Shown here one piece after another: positions 34,041 to 45,291 of a stretch of DNA of 64,000 bases. The translations under genes were made by a program, and so were the position numbers. The notes beneath the pieces were generated by a model, which worked only from the letters and a program-made list of their open reading frames with translations, did not search any database and was not told the DNA's origin. The DNA is from Colletotrichum lupini. Taxonomy: Eukaryota > Ascomycota > Sordariomycetes > Glomerellales > Glomerellaceae. The stretch is from contig NC_064677.1 in assembly GCF_023278565.1 (NCBI RefSeq), forward strand, positions 4,402,001-4,466,000. The letters run 5' to 3'. Position 1 is the stretch's first letter; every line of letters starts with the position of its first letter.

Positions 34041-35314
34041 TTACAGACGCAGCATCTTGGCGACGTAGTTCTCAATGATCTGCTCAGTAGGGAAAGCCAT
34101 CTCTTCCAGGCCGGCCGCGTAAGGGGTAGGGACGTCGGCACCAGTGACCCTCTGGGCGGGCGCATCAAGGTAGTCAAAGGCGTACTCCATCGTCACAGCC
34201 AGGATTTCTGAGCCGACACCGTAGGCAGGGAATCCAGACTCAACGGAAAGCAGGCGGTGGGTCTTCTTGACAGACTGAACAATGGTCTCGACGTCCAAGG
34301 GCTTGACGGAGCGCAGGTTGATAACCTCGACATCGACGCCGTAGTTCTTCTTCAAGTTCTCAGCAGCAACCAGAGCCTGGCCGACGCATCGGGAGAGCGT
34401 GACAATGGTCAAGTCCTTGCCGGAGCGCTCGATCTTGGCCTTGCCGAAGGGAATAACGAAGTCATCCTTCTGGGCAGCCTCCGACATGGGGAAAGTCTGG
34501 CCATACATGAGCTCGTTCTCGAGAACGACGACGGGGTTGGGATCGCGGATGGCCGCCTTGAGCAGACCCTTGGCGTCCTCGGCACTCCAAGGGGAGACGA
34601 CCTTCAGACCAGGAATGCTGCCGTACCAGGCTGAGTAGTCCTGAGAGTGCTGCGCAGCAACACCAGAGGCGAAGCCATTGGGGCCGCGGAAAGTGATGTT
34701 ACAGGGCTGGATGCCACCGGACATGTAGAGGGTCTTAGCGGCGGAGTTGACGATCTGATCGATGGCTTGCATGGCGAAGTTGAAGGTCATGAACTCGCAC
34801 TGGAGGAAACACAAGAGTCAGTCACAGGCCACCGAAACCTTGATTCCATAAGTTCGAGCTAGAGTGTTGTTGCTCGGATATTTGAATAGCCAAATTCAAA
34901 GTCCATGGACCTTATCGACTTGCCGGGGAAGCAACTTACCACAGGGTGCAGTCCGCTGAGGGCAGCGCCAACGGCGAGACCACAGAAACCGCTCTCGGTG
35001 ATGGGTGTATCAATGACACGCTTATCGCCGAACCGGTCCAGAAGACCCTTTGTGACCTTATATGCGCCGTTGTACTGAGCGACCTCCTCACCCAGAACGA
35101 AGACCTTGTCATTGGCCTCAAGCTCCTCGGCGAGGGCCTCGTTGAGGGCCTCTCGGACAGTGTAGTCCTTGGTTCCCTTTGCGTCGGCATATGTCCGTGA
35201 CTGGATGGTGAAAGCAGCAGGCCGGCTAACGAATTGAGAGATGGGGGAGGTGCGGAGGGAGGCAGCTCTGGCAGAGGACGCCAGGCGTGCTGCGGGACGG
35301 AGGAATCGGGACAT
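34041..35314 (-). CDS. pdb1: Pyruvate dehydrogenase E1 component, beta subunit
   Basis: Exons are 35314-34940 and 34799-34041 (377 aa). The enzyme, a heterotetramer with the alpha subunit, decarboxylates pyruvate with thiamine diphosphate inside mitochondria. The first 40 or so residues are rich in Arg, Ser and Ala and form a matrix targeting sequence ([20 protein letters not shown]). The transketolase-like core starts at [10 protein letters not shown] and contains [18 protein letters not shown] and [14 protein letters not shown]. The C-terminal domain contains [14 protein letters not shown] and ends [10 protein letters not shown]. The one intron (GTAAGT ... CCTCCAG) sits at LHPV/CEFMTF. The ATG used lies 18 codons inside a longer open frame, as in homologues. 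Confidence 0.95.
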
Positions 35315-36754
35315 CGCGAATATTGGTCTTGGGAGGATTGGATGGTAGAAAAGACGCACAGGTCGCAACGCGAAAGAAGCTAGTTATCCCAAGAGAATCT
35401 GGATAATGAGGAGACGAGGAGAAAAATGTCGTGGATGGACAAGACGTGACCTCGGGGTGGTGGGGTTGACGATGGCCAACGACGAGAATTGGACGTCGAA
35501 GTGAGAGGGATGAGAAAGTCGACGGGGAGCTCTCGAGGGATTTCGCAGCCTTTTTTTTTTTTTGCTCAGCTCTATGGGCGTTGAGTCCGTTGAATTGCGG
35601 CGAGCTGCCAGACAACAGCGTTGGGGAGGTCCCGGGCGGGGAGCTAGCCCTATTCAGTATTAGCGGTGTTCTTGAGCATTAGATAATCGGGGGTAACTTT
35701 TCTGAGCCAATCACGCTGTATTTCAACGATTAGTCCCCATCCAAATTGCGCCCAAACCCAGGTCCGATTTAATCCCGATAAGCTCCGCTGGCTTCCTAAG
35801 GACTCCCTTCCATAAATTTTCTGCGTTAATACGGATACTCTTGGCATTACTCCTGGCTAGCCCAGCTAACGGGAGTGTTTGCATCGGCCTTTCTAAGTAC
35901 TCCTTTGTCGGCGTCGGGCTTAAGCTCCCCCTCGAGGGACGGCCGGACACGGATCTCCATAAGCTTCCTACTCAGCAAACGCTTTCTGCGCACCATGCGC
36001 CCGGTGCCACCCGCTTCCATCCGAACGGCGAGCCACTTAGGTCCGAGCGAGAATCAACGAAAAGGGACTCGATGAGGTGGTCTGGGCAATAGGTATGCAT
36101 GTTCCACAGAAAGTCTTTGAGCAATACCCAGAACTGTGATGGTGATCATGTGCACAGCTGACACCATCATCCGCAACCCTCGTTCATGGCTGTTAGGAAT
36201 AAAAAGGTTCGAGCAGTGTCTTTCTTATGTGGCCTGCCGTAATGAGCTCTGGATCATTCGTTAAACTTGCTATTTATCGTATGTACTGCCTTGCAGGATA
36301 GCCCAAGTCTCCTTATCCATAATCTCAGCCGGTACACAATAGCTACCTACGGCGCGCAACCTGCCGCAATATTTGACCCGCTTCCATAGATGGTGAGCTG
36401 AGAAGCGATGGGGGCTACATGGACAAACAATAGTCTGCCATAAGCATGTGCATGTGGAACTCTCGTCTTGAACTCACGTCTATGTGACATTGTGTAGTAG
36501 CCAGTCACTTTTGCCAGCTTATCGGCCAGCGTATTTTCCTCTGGAAAAACTCTCACCCACATTTCCTAACTTCCTATCTATCATGGCCAACCGTGAATTG
36601 TCGTTAAAACCGTCTGGCTGCAGTTGCCTAATTACAATTATAGTACTGGTGTAACACTCGTACAGCGAGTAGAAAAATTCATAGCCTCTAATCTTTTTCC
36701 GTTGGTGTCCGTCTATGCCGTCATCTCTGCATCCAAGGCGTACAAAAGTGACGC
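35315..36754. other. Intergenic, pdb1 promoter and erg6 3' flank
   Basis: These 1.44 kb include a run of 13 T at 35551-35563, 237 bp upstream of the pdb1 start codon, on the mRNA strand a poly-A. Only short chance frames were seen. Confidence 0.55.
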
Positions 36755-38092
36755 CTAGTTGGCGGGCTTCTTTCCGACCATCAAGTACATAGGTGTGAAC
36801 AAGTGCTCTTTGCCACCAGCAACAAGGCAGTCGCCAGCCCATGCCAGACTGTCGGCCGTCTTCTTCGTACCGGCAGGGGCAATCTTGAGAGCCTCTAGTC
36901 CACCAACTACATTGTGCATGAGGAATCGTCCCACCTTGGTCATACGAACAATAGTGAAAATGTCAAAGACGGACTGGATGTACTTGAGCTCTCCCGACAG
37001 GGGCCAGTACCATGGCATGGGGTCGGGCCTGTCAGCAAGATCCTCGTGGTGGAGCATCTCGAATCCGGCAGTCTTCATGGCGGCCAGACCCTCAGAGACC
37101 TTACACATGTTGGAAATACCATCGCCCTGCTCGATGCCCAAGCGGATTTCACGATGGGCCAGGTTGTCGTTGTCGTACTCGTCCGTCATCAACCACTCAT
37201 AAACACCAAAGACGCCACCGGGCTTCAAAACACGGAAGATCTCGCTGTAAATACCCTCCAGACTGGGTGCGTGGACGGTGGCCTCGATGGCGTAGACGGC
37301 ATCGAAGGAGTTATCGGGGAAAGACATTTGCTGCAAGATCAACGTTAATCATTTGAAAATGGATCTGATCACTATAACAACCACGTACCATGAAGTCTCC
37401 CTTGACGAACTCAAGCCGCTTCGACAGGCCCTCCTTCGCAGCGTAGTGAGTAGCTCTATCGATTTGGTAGTCGTTGTTGTTCAGACCGGTGACGTGGCAG
37501 CCAGTGAACTTTGCGATTTCGCGCGCAGGTCCGCCAACACCACATCCGACGTCAAGCACCTTCATACCCTCCTTGATTCCGATCTGGTGGGCAAGGTAGT
37601 GCTCATGACGGGCAATCGCCTGATAAAAGGGCTCACCGTGGGAGAAACGGCAGAAGTGGAAGGACTGGCCCCAACCATACTCGTACAGGTCGGTCGCCAG
37701 GTTGTAGTAGCTATAAAACCAGAATTAGCTAGTGTTTGTACAGGGGGGGGGGGCGGGGGGGGGCGCGTACTGTCTGGTCAAGGTCGCATATTCAGCTGTA
37801 CGAGCCTATGTCAAGCAAAGGTCAGCATCCGTGACAAGTAAAGATAGGTTCAAGGCTGGGAAAAGGTCGAGTTGCATACTGCGCGCTCCTCGGGAGTTTC
37901 GTCCTTTGCCGCCTTGTTGTCCCAGTGCTTGAAGTACTCATCGACGGCAGCCTGCTTCGCATCACGGCCTTTGCTGAACATGGCGGCAAGACCACCAGTG
38001 GCCTGAGCACTTGTACCGTGCAGTGCCTTGTTGAATTGAGCATCGCGAGCATGGTCCTCGCGCTCGAGGTTAGAGGCTGTTGAAGTAACCAT
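36755..38092 (-). CDS. erg6: Sterol 24-C-methyltransferase (ergosterol biosynthesis)
   Basis: Exons are 38092-37880, 37805-37771, 37710-37389 and 37330-36755 (381 aa). Erg6 adds a methyl group from S-adenosylmethionine to C-24 of zymosterol in the ergosterol pathway, on ER or lipid droplets. The SAM-binding motif [10 protein letters not shown] begins near residue 134. The joins give [20 protein letters not shown] across a 35-nt second exon and [22 protein letters not shown] across the last intron, matching the family. The C-terminal sterol methyltransferase domain follows. Oddly, intron 2 (37770-37711) contains a nearly unbroken run of C on the mRNA strand (11 then 9 C). Confidence 0.94.
37743..37763 (+). 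repeat. G-rich homopolymer pair inside erg6 intron 2
   Basis: On the + strand, 11 G (37743-37753), one C and 9 G (37755-37763). In the transcript this is a C tract directly after the intron's 5' splice site. Confidence 0.9.
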
Positions 38093-39555
38093 TGTGTTGA
38101 GTAGTGAATAGACAACGTGTAGGAAAGTTGTTTGCAGGAAGAGAAACTTGGTGGAGACCTGAAAGGCGGTAAAGTATTTGGTCTGAAAGGTGAAGGAGGG
38201 AAGGAAGGAGAAGGAGTAAATTGAAAGCGCAGGACAACAAGATCGGTAAGGTAGGACGGGCAATCGGGTTGGTATTCGGGAGAGCGGGGGCGTAGGCTTT
38301 TTTCAGTAGTGACAAAGTATCAAGCGGAAAAAGGAGTCGAAGGGACGCGGCAACGGTCGAGATTGTCTCGTTTTGGCTGTGTCAAATTTCCAACATCCCC
38401 TCTTAGTCCTCCCAGTCCACTGTTCCTGGGCGTTACAACAGCTAATGACAGGCCGTAGCACGTTAGTACCTGCCACCAGGCAAAGTCTGGTGCAATAAAA
38501 TGAGATGAAAAACGCGAGGCCGGACTGTTGTCCAATGTCCATTTACCTAGTGGTCGCAGGGATCTTCAGAGTTCAAATTGACAGAGACCTGGCCCCAGGG
38601 GTCCCATCTCTGGCAATTGTCCAATCGAGGGGCGCAAAGGGTTCGAGTACTTGCTTTGTTAAGCAGGCGGTGAGACGACGGCTAGGCGGGAAACATATGC
38701 ATACCGGCCAGGGGCTATCCAATCCGAATACGAATTCGAACAGTTGGTAGTGATTTTTAGCTTATGGTTCTTCTACCTAGCACGATCTGATAGACTGCCA
38801 CACTTTGCACACACGTCTTAGCCTCTGAGGCACCTTCCAGATTATTCCCTGATGTGGTTGGGCTTGAGTATCCGCCACCTACCTGGTTCTAGAGATACGC
38901 GGATATCCAGGTAGGTACCATCAATCAGTCTTGTCGACAGTCGATTCAGGTACTTGTTGATGCGTTCTACGGCTCAAGAGCATCTTCGGAGTTTTGGAGA
39001 CGACCGTCTACCCTGGTTTCACAACCAGACCAGGAGGGCATCATCGATCGGGAACTTTCTCGGTCTCTGGTAATTCAAATATACACAGCACACACTATTC
39101 GTACTCGTGATGCCTTGAATCCAGGTTGTCCAGTCAAAACTCTATAACTGAAGTATCTTAAGGTACTGAATGAGCCTTACGTGCACGAGGAATACTATGT
39201 AGATAAGATGTTCGGTGACTGGCCCAGCGAGCGAGTTTGCAAATGTGGCGGATATCACGTGAAGAGGCGGGACGTGGAGCACTGATAGCAGCTCGACGCC
39301 ACACTTTTAGATACGCACTCCGTATCGGTACCTGGAGACTAGAGTGAGGAAATGTGGCGGGGAGTGGGTAGGTAGGCACGGCAATGAGTGAACCCTGCGC
39401 GGTCGGGCCCGCGCTCGACGTTCATTCCTACGTAGTTTCGCGAGCGACATCAGGATTCTTCGCTCACCACACTGAAAAATCTCACGATCCGTATCATCGG
39501 CTACCTCACATCACGATCCGCACTCTTCGCAGAGCTCTGCGAACCCCGAGGCGCC
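38093..39555. promoter_or_regulatory. Divergent promoter region, erg6 / slt11
   Basis: These 1.46 kb separate the two start codons. Short frames only. The stretch just upstream of erg6 is pyrimidine-rich on the mRNA strand, as in a 5' leader. No sterol-response element could be named with confidence. Confidence 0.5.
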
Positions 39556-40777
39556 ATGCCACCACAAATCAAACAAGACCTGAATCGCTCAGGCTGGGAA
39601 TCGACTGATTTCCCTTCTGTTTGCGAAAACTGTCTACCAGAGAATCCTTACGTCAAAATGTTGAAAGAAGATTATGGCTCCGAGTGCAAATTGGTATTGC
39701 TACCTTCCCCGCCACTCTATTTTCAACGTTCAGCATTCTGCTAACACTCCGTCGTAGTGTACGAGACCTTTCACTGTCTTCAGCTGGAGTGCTGACCGAG
39801 CCCACGGCCGAAAGAAGCGAACAAACATCTGCCTGACCTGCGCGCGGCTCAAAAATTGTTGCCAGGCATGCATGCTGGACCTTTCTTTTGGGCTGCCCAT
39901 CGTGGTTCGCGATGCAGCCTTGAAGATGGTAGCCCCGGGGCCATCGTCCGACATCAACCGCGAATATTTTGCCCAAAATAACGAACTCGCCATTGAAGAA
40001 GGTCGCGCGGGAGTCGAAGAATACGAAAAAACGGACGAAAAGGCTAGAGAACTCCTGCGAAGATTGGCTGCAAGTAAACCGTACTTTCGAAAGGGCCGCG
40101 CCGTCGAGAATCCCGACGACGAGGGTCAGAAAGGCTCCGGTTCGAGCGGTGGACTAGGTGGCAACCCAGCCGTCGGCGCCGGTGTTGGTGGGCCAGGACC
40201 TATCCGAACCAGAGACTCGAGAGCTGCCGTAGCTCTAGGTGCGAGGCCGGGCAGGCCGAAGCAAGCTTTTCCAAGCGCTGCACAGTTGCCTCCTGGACCA
40301 CAGGATTGGATGCCTCCGGCTGACAAGAATATCATGTCCCTCTTCATCACCGGGATCGAGGACGACCTTCCTGAGCATAAGATCCGAGATTTCTTCAAAA
40401 CGCATGGCAGACTCAAAAGTCTGGTTTGCTCCCATATGTCACACTGCGCATTCGTCAACTACGAAACGAGAGAGGCGGCTGAGAAAGCTGCTGCATCATG
40501 TCAGGGTCGTGCCGTTATTGCAGGATGCCCGTTGCGTGTGCGATGGGGTGTCCCCAAAGCAATCGGGACGATGGACAAGGAGCAGCGTTCACAGATGCTC
40601 ATGGACGCTCGACGAGGGCAGGCGAACGCGCGGGGAGCCGATGGCAGAGGTGTAAAGAGGCAGATTGCCGGTCGCTCGGATGTAGGAAACGCCGCTCACT
40701 CGCCAGCTGCACCAGTCGTTGCACCCCCGCCAGGCGCAGACGATGGCGCACAGTATGTTAGTCTACAGGGCGACTGA
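39556..40777 (+). CDS. slt11: Slt11/Ecm2 pre-mRNA splicing factor
   Basis: Exons are 39556-39693 and 39758-40777 (385 aa). The protein is the fungal relative of human RBM22: an N-terminal Cys-rich zinc module (CENCLPENPYVKMLKEDYG, then CKLCTRPFTVF, ICLTCARLKNCC) at residues 22-90, and an RRM at about 235-315 (LFITGIEDDLPEHKIRDFF ... CAFVNYETREAAEKA). It binds the U6 snRNA internal stem-loop and U2/U6 helix II in the catalytic spliceosome. The intron (GTATTG ... GTCGTAG, CTAAC branch point) splits the first Cys module. The linker is rich in Gly and Pro. It converges on mzm1 with only about 200 bp between the coding ends. Confidence 0.92.
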
Positions 40778-40982
40778 GATGTGAGGGACCAAGGAAACTC
40801 GGGTAGCATCTCAAGGGAGTTTAGGCGTCATTGATTTCATCAGGGTTTGACGACTGGAAATCGAGATGGAGTGGAAGGCTTATACCACCTGCCTGGGTAT
40901 CAAGGGTTTTGTTGTACATTAGTTTTGTTATACAATATTACAGGCATCTCTCATATGCCACACCTGCCTCGATGTCTTCCCT

Positions 40983-41435
40983 TCAACTGCAGCCACACCC
41001 GCCCATTGTTGCCGACCCGCCACCGGCCATCTTAATCGAGTCGTTGTCTCCACGTTCGGTGTCCTCATGAATGCGCAACTCTGCAGAGTCTTCGTCAGTA
41101 TACTAGGCAGCACAGGTTATGGCCGTATATCAATGCCCGCAACTTACTGAAGACACGAGAATCATCCTGCTTTCCCTGAACTACATTTTCTCTTAGGATC
41201 TTAGCAATATCTTCAGCTTTCTGGATGGCGGAGCTGTAGGAAGGGTCTGTCGGCTTGAGTGTTGCTTGATCTCTAAAACCTTGCCGTATCTGCTGTTGTG
41301 CTGCTGTGAGGACTCGGTCATCGCCTGCGAAAGAAGAAACGTCAATAACAGATACTCAAACAAGCCAGAGAAATCCAAACCCTTGAATGCGATTCGCGCC
41401 GCGCGCCAGAGGTGTCGGTAAGCAGGCAGCGACAT
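40983..41435 (-). CDS. mzm1: Mzm1, complex III assembly factor (LYR family)
   Basis: Exons are 41435-41381, 41324-41148 and 41080-40983 (109 aa), all below usual size cut-offs. The spliced protein opens MSLPAYRHLWRAARIAFKGD, an LYR-type helix variant. It continues with DDRVLTAAQQQIRQGFRDQA and AIQKAEDIAKILRENVVQGK and ends RIHEDTERGDNDSIKMAGGG followed by SATMGGCGCS. This matches the fungal Mzm1 pattern, a matrix protein that holds the Rieske iron-sulphur protein during assembly of respiratory complex III. All three joins keep the frame and restore family sequence, which makes the call secure despite the size. The gene is divergent from zuo1. Confidence 0.88.
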
Positions 41436-41791
41436 AGCAAAAGCAGTGAAGCTGTCGAGGAAAACAACAAGCTTAGGACAATGATGAGTTCGGGAGGAAG
41501 GTGCCTGACTGGTGCATATGTTTCGCAGAGAACAAAAAGTGATATTCTAAACATGAACCAGGCTTCATAGACATCGGCTCAGGCATTCGACACAAAAATG
41601 CTCCCGGCATCCGGAGAATCTTAGGTACACGCCCCCCCCCCTTCCCTTTTTCCTAGCGCCACCCACACCTTCTCCAAAGAAAACTCTACCCCACGTTCCT
41701 GTAATTTTTTTTCTTGAATACAACGACGTCTTTGCTCTTCGAGACGCACAAGAATCGATTGCGATAGACCAATTTATTCGCATCTATCAGA
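41436..41791. promoter_or_regulatory. Shared divergent promoter, mzm1 / zuo1, with C10 run
   Basis: These 356 bp separate the two start codons. The stretch contains ten C at 41632-41641, followed by a pyrimidine-rich tract up to the zuo1 leader, a common arrangement for highly expressed translation-related genes. Confidence 0.6.
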
Positions 41792-43206
41792 ATGGCTTCC
41801 GCCATCGTTGTTCCCCACGTCCTCCCGGTCGTTCCCGAGGGATGGTCCGCAGAGAAGGACTTCAAGACCGTCGGCAAGGTCTCTGCTGCCACTCAGCGAA
41901 GCCTTGAGCCTGTCGGCCCTCACTTCCTTGCCCACGCTCGCCGGGCCCGCCACAAGCGCACCTTCTCCGAGGATGATCGTATCCAGGCTCAAGAGGCTAC
42001 TAAGAATGTCGAGAATGAAGACGATGGCGAAATTAGCGAGGCTGAGGACCCCATGATGCTTCAGCGCGATGCCAAGGATTGGAAGGTTAGTGACTGCCTC
42101 TCGTATACGAGATGTTACGTTTGTAGCGATCGACGACTGATTCCCGACTCCCATAGAACCAAGACCACTACCAGGTTCTGGGTCTGACCAAGTATCGCTG
42201 GAAGGCCACTGAGGATCAGATCAAGCGCGCCCACCGCAAGAAGGTTCTCAAGCACCACCCGGACAAGAAGGCCGCTGCTGGTATTGTCGATGACGACAAC
42301 TTCTTCAAGTGCATCCAGAAGGCCACCGAGGTTCTTCTGGACCCCACCAAGCGTCAGCAGTACGACTCAGTCGACGAGAAGGCCGACGTCGATCCCCCCA
42401 CCAAGAAGCAACTGGCCAAGGGTGGCAGCACATTCTACAAGCTCTGGAGCAACGTCTTCAAGGCTGAAGGTCGTTTCTCCAAAACCCAGCCGGTACCGAC
42501 CTTTGGTGACGACAAGTCCTCCAAGGAGCACGTGGAGGAGTTCTACAACTTCTGGTATAACTTTGATAGTTGGAGAACTTTCGAGTATCTCGATGAGGAT
42601 GTCCCCGACGACAACGAAAACCGCGATCAGAAGCGCCACACGGAACGCAAGAATGCTAACGCCCGCAAGAAGAAGAAGGCTGAGGACAACGCTCGTCTCC
42701 GCAAATTGCTTGACGACTGCTCGGCCAGCGACGAGCGCATCAAGCGTTTCAGACAAGAGGCCAACGCTGCCAAGAACAAGAAGAAGTTCGAAAAGGAGGC
42801 CGCCGAGAAGAAGGCCCTCGAGGAGGCTCAGGCCAAGAAGGAGGCCGAGGAGAAGGCTGCCAAGGAAGCAGAAGAGAAGGCTAAGGTCGACAGAGAGCAG
42901 TCGAAGAAGGCCAAGGAGGCGGCAAAGAACGCTGTCAAGAAGAACAAGCGTGTTCTCAAGGGTTCGGTCAAGGACGCCAACTACTTTGCCTCTGGCGAGC
43001 CCTCCGCTGCTACAATTGACTCTGTTCTCGGTGACGTCGAGCTTGTCCAGGGCCAGATCGACCCTGACGAGATTGCGGCTTTGGCTGGCAAGCTCAACGG
43101 CCTTAAGGTGGCTGATGAGATTAAGGGTGTCTGGAGCGAGGAGGTCAAGAGATTGGTCGGCGCTGGCAAGCTCAAGGATGGTGACGCCAAGTCTTTGACT
43201 CAGTAA
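41792..43206 (+). CDS. zuo1: Zuotin, ribosome-associated J-domain chaperone
   Basis: Exons are 41792-42085 and 42157-43206 (447 aa). Zuotin pairs with Ssz1 as the ribosome-associated complex and stimulates Hsp70 Ssb on nascent chains at the tunnel exit. The J domain (about residues 100-170) reads DHYQVLGLTKYRWKATEDQI and holds the HPD motif at 132-134 (KHHPDKK). The zuotin homology region follows (FYKLWSNVFKAEGRFSK; EEFYNFWYNFDSWRTFEY). A long basic, charged coiled coil rich in Lys, Glu and Ala (about 230-330) contacts the ribosome, and a small C-terminal helical bundle ends the protein. The intron (GTTAGT ... CCATAG) lies just before the J domain. Codon use is strongly biased to C-ending codons, as in abundant proteins. 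Confidence 0.95.
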
Positions 43207-44456
43207 AGGAGACTCTTGTTTTGATGAGCTCCGACACAGTTGTCCTGGTTTGGGCGTAGAACATGATTAGACGTAATAGAATAGATGATCGGATGTCGGA
43301 TTTCAATATATGACTCCCCGGTTTCATTTTGAGATCCTATACAACTCAGTTCTTGTGAGTCGGACTGGCTCAGTCGAGATCTTTACTCGCAGCCTTCGGT
43401 CCAGTTGACTTTCAACTAGAGGTCTCCGATACAGGCTGTCATATCCTACCACATAGACATGGACTGGGCATTGTTTTTATGGTTGAGGCGGTCCATTGGC
43501 CAATTGTCGGAAGAAAATTCGGCCTTCTCAAGGAGGCTGCCACAAGGTAGGTCAGCAACCTTGTCTCGATCAGCGCATAGTACTGCCCCTCAACTACCAG
43601 ACGCCGAATATGGGCCTCACGTTCCAATGAAAGTATGTTGACTAACAAAAAGGTTACCTGTTTGCTCCTTCTTCTTTGTGCTGTGAGGCCACAGCATCCT
43701 AGAACTCTCGGAAGCCCCCGCCTCCCATGATGTTTGAGCTGGGAAAGACTAACAACGAGGCATCAGTTTGGAATCAGCCTTGGAGACAGCAGAGAGATAG
43801 TGTACAAGTGAGTGGCACAATACTTTGCAGCTCCATAACCCATCCCATTGTTCATGTTCCTACTCCTCCTACAGCTGCTACTGCTGCTAGTGTTGTTGCT
43901 ATTACTGCCATATCTTCTTGTATACATATGCCACACGGAATAAGCTTTAGAAAGCGTACTGTGGTAGTTATAGTAATAGTGGTAATAAAAAGGCGGATAG
44001 TCGTACGTTGACCGGTAGACTAGATCTGCGATGCCACTGACCTTTAGGGGGTGCTTCTTGTTATTTTGGAAAGGTAGACGTTTATGCTCCGGCACCTATC
44101 TCGTTCGTTGTTCACCGACTTTCCTGAACGGCCTGGCATTTATTCCTAGCTGTGTATTCTTCGGTTCGGGCGCAAAGTTCACCTCGTAGTAAAAGTCGCA
44201 CGGGACAAGCTTGTCATTTACCACACCACGCCTTCCGTGCTTCCATCGTCGGACAAACAAACATACACCACTCATTTTTTTCTACAGAAGTCTCTCGCGA
44301 CGACACCAGACAGACCAGAGGGACTGTTAGTTCTTCTACATCTTGTATTCACTGCGCCGATCCTCAGTTCTCGCCAGACTCGCCTTCCTCAGAAGTCGCA
44401 CCTGCCTTCGCATCGCTCTCTCCTTCACAGTCGCATTCCTCCCCTGACAAGCCACC
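43207..44456. other. Intergenic, zuo1 3' flank and promoter of the next gene
   Basis: These 1.25 kb have no recognised gene. A short imperfect trinucleotide-like stretch (CTACTGCTGCTAG type) lies at about 43860-43920. The last 300 bp are pyrimidine-rich and probably transcribed leader. Confidence 0.5.
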
Positions 44457-45291
44457 ATGACGACCATCAAGTGGGTTGAGGAAACCAATAATCCGCTGCC
44501 ACAAGTAGTGGTCTACTCAGCCCCTGAGGCCGTTGTCATTCCAATGACAGACCTCGGGATCGGCAAAGGCGGTAATGACGGCACCAGGGAGAACGAAATA
44601 CTTCACTCGGTCCATGTGGGTGATGATGCCGCCTCGACTATCGGTGTTGAGAAAGTCTCACGTCTTTGGAACTGGAAGGCAATGATCGGTATATGCATAG
44701 GCCTTCTTACTCTCGCCATCGTGGTTCCTCTCACGGTCACACTGTCCATCAAGAATCACACGTCTGGTCCAGGCAACGCTGAGAACCTTGCGACTTCAAC
44801 CGCCACATCATCGTCACCTTCTTCCACGGCTACCTCTCTGACCTCGCCCCCAGCTCCATCCTCTACTCTGAAGCCGGTAAGCAGCAGGCCTCACTCGCCA
44901 GTCATGCCATTTTGTATGATGGTCCATGTTTTCTTCGGTATCTGACCACTTATCATAGATTCCCGAGTGTGTTAAGTCCAAGTTCATCCGAGAAGTCAAC
45001 TGGATCGGTATCGATGAGGGTGGCGGCGGCTGGGTGTTCAACCTGCACCCGGCCAAAAGCGCTCAGGATTGCTGCACAATCTGCCATCTTGGAACTCCTG
45101 ACGGCTGCAATGGGTGGCTTTACATACCAGAGATTTCATCGACGCCTTCATGTTCCATTATTCACGGCTTCGACGGCCCGAGCGACAGTGAGTCCTGCCC
45201 GAAGGGCCATCCAGACATCGTCTTTACAAAGACGGGAGATAAGGACAGCTATGGTGGACCGGGGCCCTGCTCAGGCTCAGTGCGTGGATAA
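44457..45291 (+). CDS. Type II membrane protein with Cys-rich PAN-like ectodomain
   Basis: Exons are 44457-44876 and 44959-45291 (250 aa). There is no N-terminal signal peptide. Residues 1-74 are a soluble, acidic region. Residues 75-98 form one membrane helix (MIGICIGLLTLAIVVPLTVT). Residues 101-140 are Ser/Thr/Pro-rich and probably O-glycosylated. The rest is an ectodomain with eight cysteines (PEC, DCCTIC, DGCNGW, PSC, SESCPKG, GPCSG). The CC-x-x-C ... GCxGWxY ... C ... GPC order resembles PAN/Apple-like domains of fungal cell-surface proteins, but this is an inference from pattern only. It is probably a plasma-membrane or wall-facing protein of unknown partner. The intron lies exactly between the Ser/Thr stalk and the Cys-rich domain. 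Confidence 0.75.

Noticed and set aside
38641..38660. GGGTTCGAGTACT as a tRNA T-loop (B box)
   Set aside because: No matching A box or foldable acceptor and anticodon stems at tRNA spacing. Other GTTCGA matches (36205, 46880) also fail.
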